Assembly: GCA_002434005.1 (NCBI GenBank)
Contig: DJJF01000023.1
Coordinates: 1-5,345 of the forward strand
Length of the DNA: 5,345 bases
Origin: Candidatus Saccharibacteria bacterium UBA6575
Lineage (GTDB): Bacteria; Patescibacteriota; Saccharimonadia; Saccharimonadales; Saccharimonadaceae
Direction of reading: 5' to 3'
How positions within the stretch are numbered: position 1 is the stretch's first letter; each line of letters begins with the position of its first letter. Under the pieces are notes generated by a model that was not told the DNA's origin, searched no databases, and worked only from the letters and a program-made list of their open reading frames with translations. This document shows, in pieces, positions 4,282 through 5,345 of the stretch. The translations under genes and the position numbers were made by a program.

Positions 4282-5298
4282 ATGTCAACTGAGCCAACTC
4301 GATTAACCGAACCATATAATCTTTTCGAAGAGTTTGATGGCACGCGCATAGATCCAATGCTGACTCAAATATTTGATAAGATGCGAACCTACAGCCAGCT
4401 GCTTCAGGAGGAGTTTATCGGGTCTGCTCAGATAAATGAAATCATGAACGAAATTGATGATGAGTGGCGGCAACTTTTACACAAACCTACCCGGGTCACT
4501 GGCATTATTTCTTTTAGAATTCCTGCTTCACCAGGAATCGATACACAAACAATTGTTGATTTTTATGATGACGTCGAAATGGAGTTCGGCGGAGTTCTGC
4601 CGGTACACGAAGATTCGCAGTTTATTCCCGACGCAGATGGTGATGACGCAACCATCTATAAATATACTCTAGCGCTTCGGTTCATACGTTGGGCTAAGGC
4701 ACTCGACGGCACGTCCGTAAAGCTTGAAGGGATTGCCTCGCTCGACGACATTACATCCATTGAGTTTCCAGAAGCAATGTCTAACGAGCGTGCGAATAAT
4801 TGGTTAGCATATTATCACCCAGATGAACAGGGGGATATTGATGTCGCACTGCTTAACCCAGGCAAAGAAGAGTGCGAGACGTTGATGCAGCTAGAAGGTA
4901 TCAGCATCAACATGAACACAGCCCACAAAGGTGACGAGGCTCAAATTCAGCGTTCAACTCGAGCTCTTGAAATGTATACAAATCGTCTTATTATGTTCGA
5001 TCGCGATGCACCGTATCTTATTGAGGTAGAGGGCTATGCGTGGGATCCAACTGGTGATGTCGGCAATGAAAAAGCATATGTGCAAGGTAAGACTATGGCT
5101 TCACTCGACAGAATTGTCTGGCTTCCCACGATTGACGATAGTGGACAAATTGTACCCCATGTTAGCGCACGGTTTTTAAATGAGAATAAAGATAGACCGG
5201 CGACACCTATGCAGGTGCCACTTTCAGTTATCATATCGCTGACCTCGTGTAGGTACGATTACTTCTTTGGATATAACACCGACGACTCTGGTAAATAG
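4282..5298 (+). CDS. Unrecognised acidic soluble protein, 338 residues
   Basis: I do not recognise the family. An in-frame TGA at 4273-4275 limits the start, and 4282 is the first ATG; no SD precedes it, which fits a leaderless message from the TATAGT box 10 bases upstream. There is no signal peptide or membrane helix. A helical N-terminal third (about 23-68, with an amphipathic LLQEEFIGSAQINEIMNEI) leads into an alternating strand pattern: VTGIISFRIP at 72-81, IYKYTLALRFIRWA at 125-138 and SVKLEGIASL at 145-154. A C-terminal region follows with PYLIEVEGYAWDP (244-256) and a hydrophobic strand near 313-320. Asp and Glu are abundant across the whole length, and only two Cys (197, 323) occur. 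No catalytic triad, P-loop or nuclease motif was found. Codon use and GC resemble the neighbours, so it does not look recently acquired. The absence of frame breaks over more than 1 kb makes it a secure gene; the function is unknown. Confidence 0.88.
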   Translation: MSTEPTRLTEPYNLFEEFDGTRIDPMLTQIFDKMRTYSQLLQEEFIGSAQINEIMNEIDDEWRQLLHKPTRVTGIISFRIPASPGIDTQTIVDFYDDVEMEFGGVLPVHEDSQFIPDADGDDATIYKYTLALRFIRWAKALDGTSVKLEGIASLDDITSIEFPEAMSNERANNWLAYYHPDEQGDIDVALLNPGKEECETLMQLEGISINMNTAHKGDEAQIQRSTRALEMYTNRLIMFDRDAPYLIEVEGYAWDPTGDVGNEKAYVQGKTMASLDRIVWLPTIDDSGQIVPHVSARFLNENKDRPATPMQVPLSVIISLTSCRYDYFFGYNTDDSGK

Positions 5299-5308
5299 GT
5301 ACGAAATC

Positions 5309-5317
5309 TGCTAAAAT
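5309..5317 (+). promoter_or_regulatory. Possible extended -10 for the next gene downstream
   Basis: TGC-TAAAAT (5309-5317) has the same extended form as the boxes at 1629 and 2096. The -35 at 17 bases (TGGTAA) is poor. Transcription would start near 5324, ahead of an ATG at 5339 that is followed by GCA A before the window ends. This could begin the next gene, but seven bases cannot identify it. Confidence 0.4.
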
Positions 5318-5345
5318 AACAGGGAAGCGCTATTTTTTATGGCAA

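Noticed and set aside
5313..5338. Possible terminator after the 338-codon gene (AAAATA with TATTTT, then Ts)
   Set aside because: The stem is only A-T pairs around a 12-base loop, too weak to call, and it overlaps a possible -10 box.
5339..5345. First codons of fusA
   Set aside because: ATG GCA A fits a Met-Ala start and str-operon order would suggest fusA, but seven bases give no real evidence.
1..5345. CRISPR array, tRNA, insertion sequence or defence island
   Set aside because: No repeated spacer pattern, cloverleaf, transposase or terminal inverted repeats were found on either strand.

Overview
The window covers a transcription/translation block of a bacterium that uses the standard genetic code (TGA is a stop here) and has mid GC, about 45-50 % by spot counts. 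It opens inside rpoC (RNA polymerase beta-prime, C-terminal 523 codons). It continues through a self-contained small-gene cassette, then rpsL (S12) and rpsG (S7), and ends in three genes that I do not recognise. A Patescibacteria/CPR lineage, plausibly Saccharibacteria (TM7), fits best. The reasons are divergent housekeeping proteins (an RpoC without the second zinc site, an S12 with Pro at the streptomycin-contact Lys87), the long Gram-positive-type S12 loop, and lineage-specific orphan genes inside the str operon region. This placement is inference; no 16S gene is present.

Layout. 1-1572: rpoC tail, closed by a terminator with a GTAA tetraloop. 1609-2070: a monocistronic cassette with its own extended -10 promoter, a canonical Shine-Dalgarno, a 108-codon GC-rich gene (start re-called to 1695) and a GC-rich hairpin terminator. 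2076-3458: a strong extended -10 promoter, a leader of about 110 nt, rpsL, rpsG (stop/start overlapping by one base) and a 112-codon helical gene 6 nt behind rpsG, apparently one transcript. 3487-4215 (minus strand): a seven-helix membrane protein, convergent with the operon and with no clear terminator between them. 4282-5298 (plus): an acidic 338-residue soluble protein of unknown family, divergent from the membrane gene. 5299-5345: a possible extended -10 promoter and an ATG at 5339 that may begin the next gene. fusA would be the usual follower of rpsG, but only seven bases of any such gene are visible.

The most interesting points are these. All four cysteine positions of the second beta-prime zinc site are replaced, and the visible 523 residues of RpoC contain no cysteine. 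S12 Lys87 is replaced by proline, which predicts altered streptomycin response. An identical 12-bp AATGCTATAGTA lies at both ends of the GC-rich cassette and doubles as the -10 region of both promoters. Two divergent genes appear to be transcribed leaderlessly from a 66-bp gap. I see no CRISPR array, tRNA, rRNA, insertion sequence or recognisable defence system.
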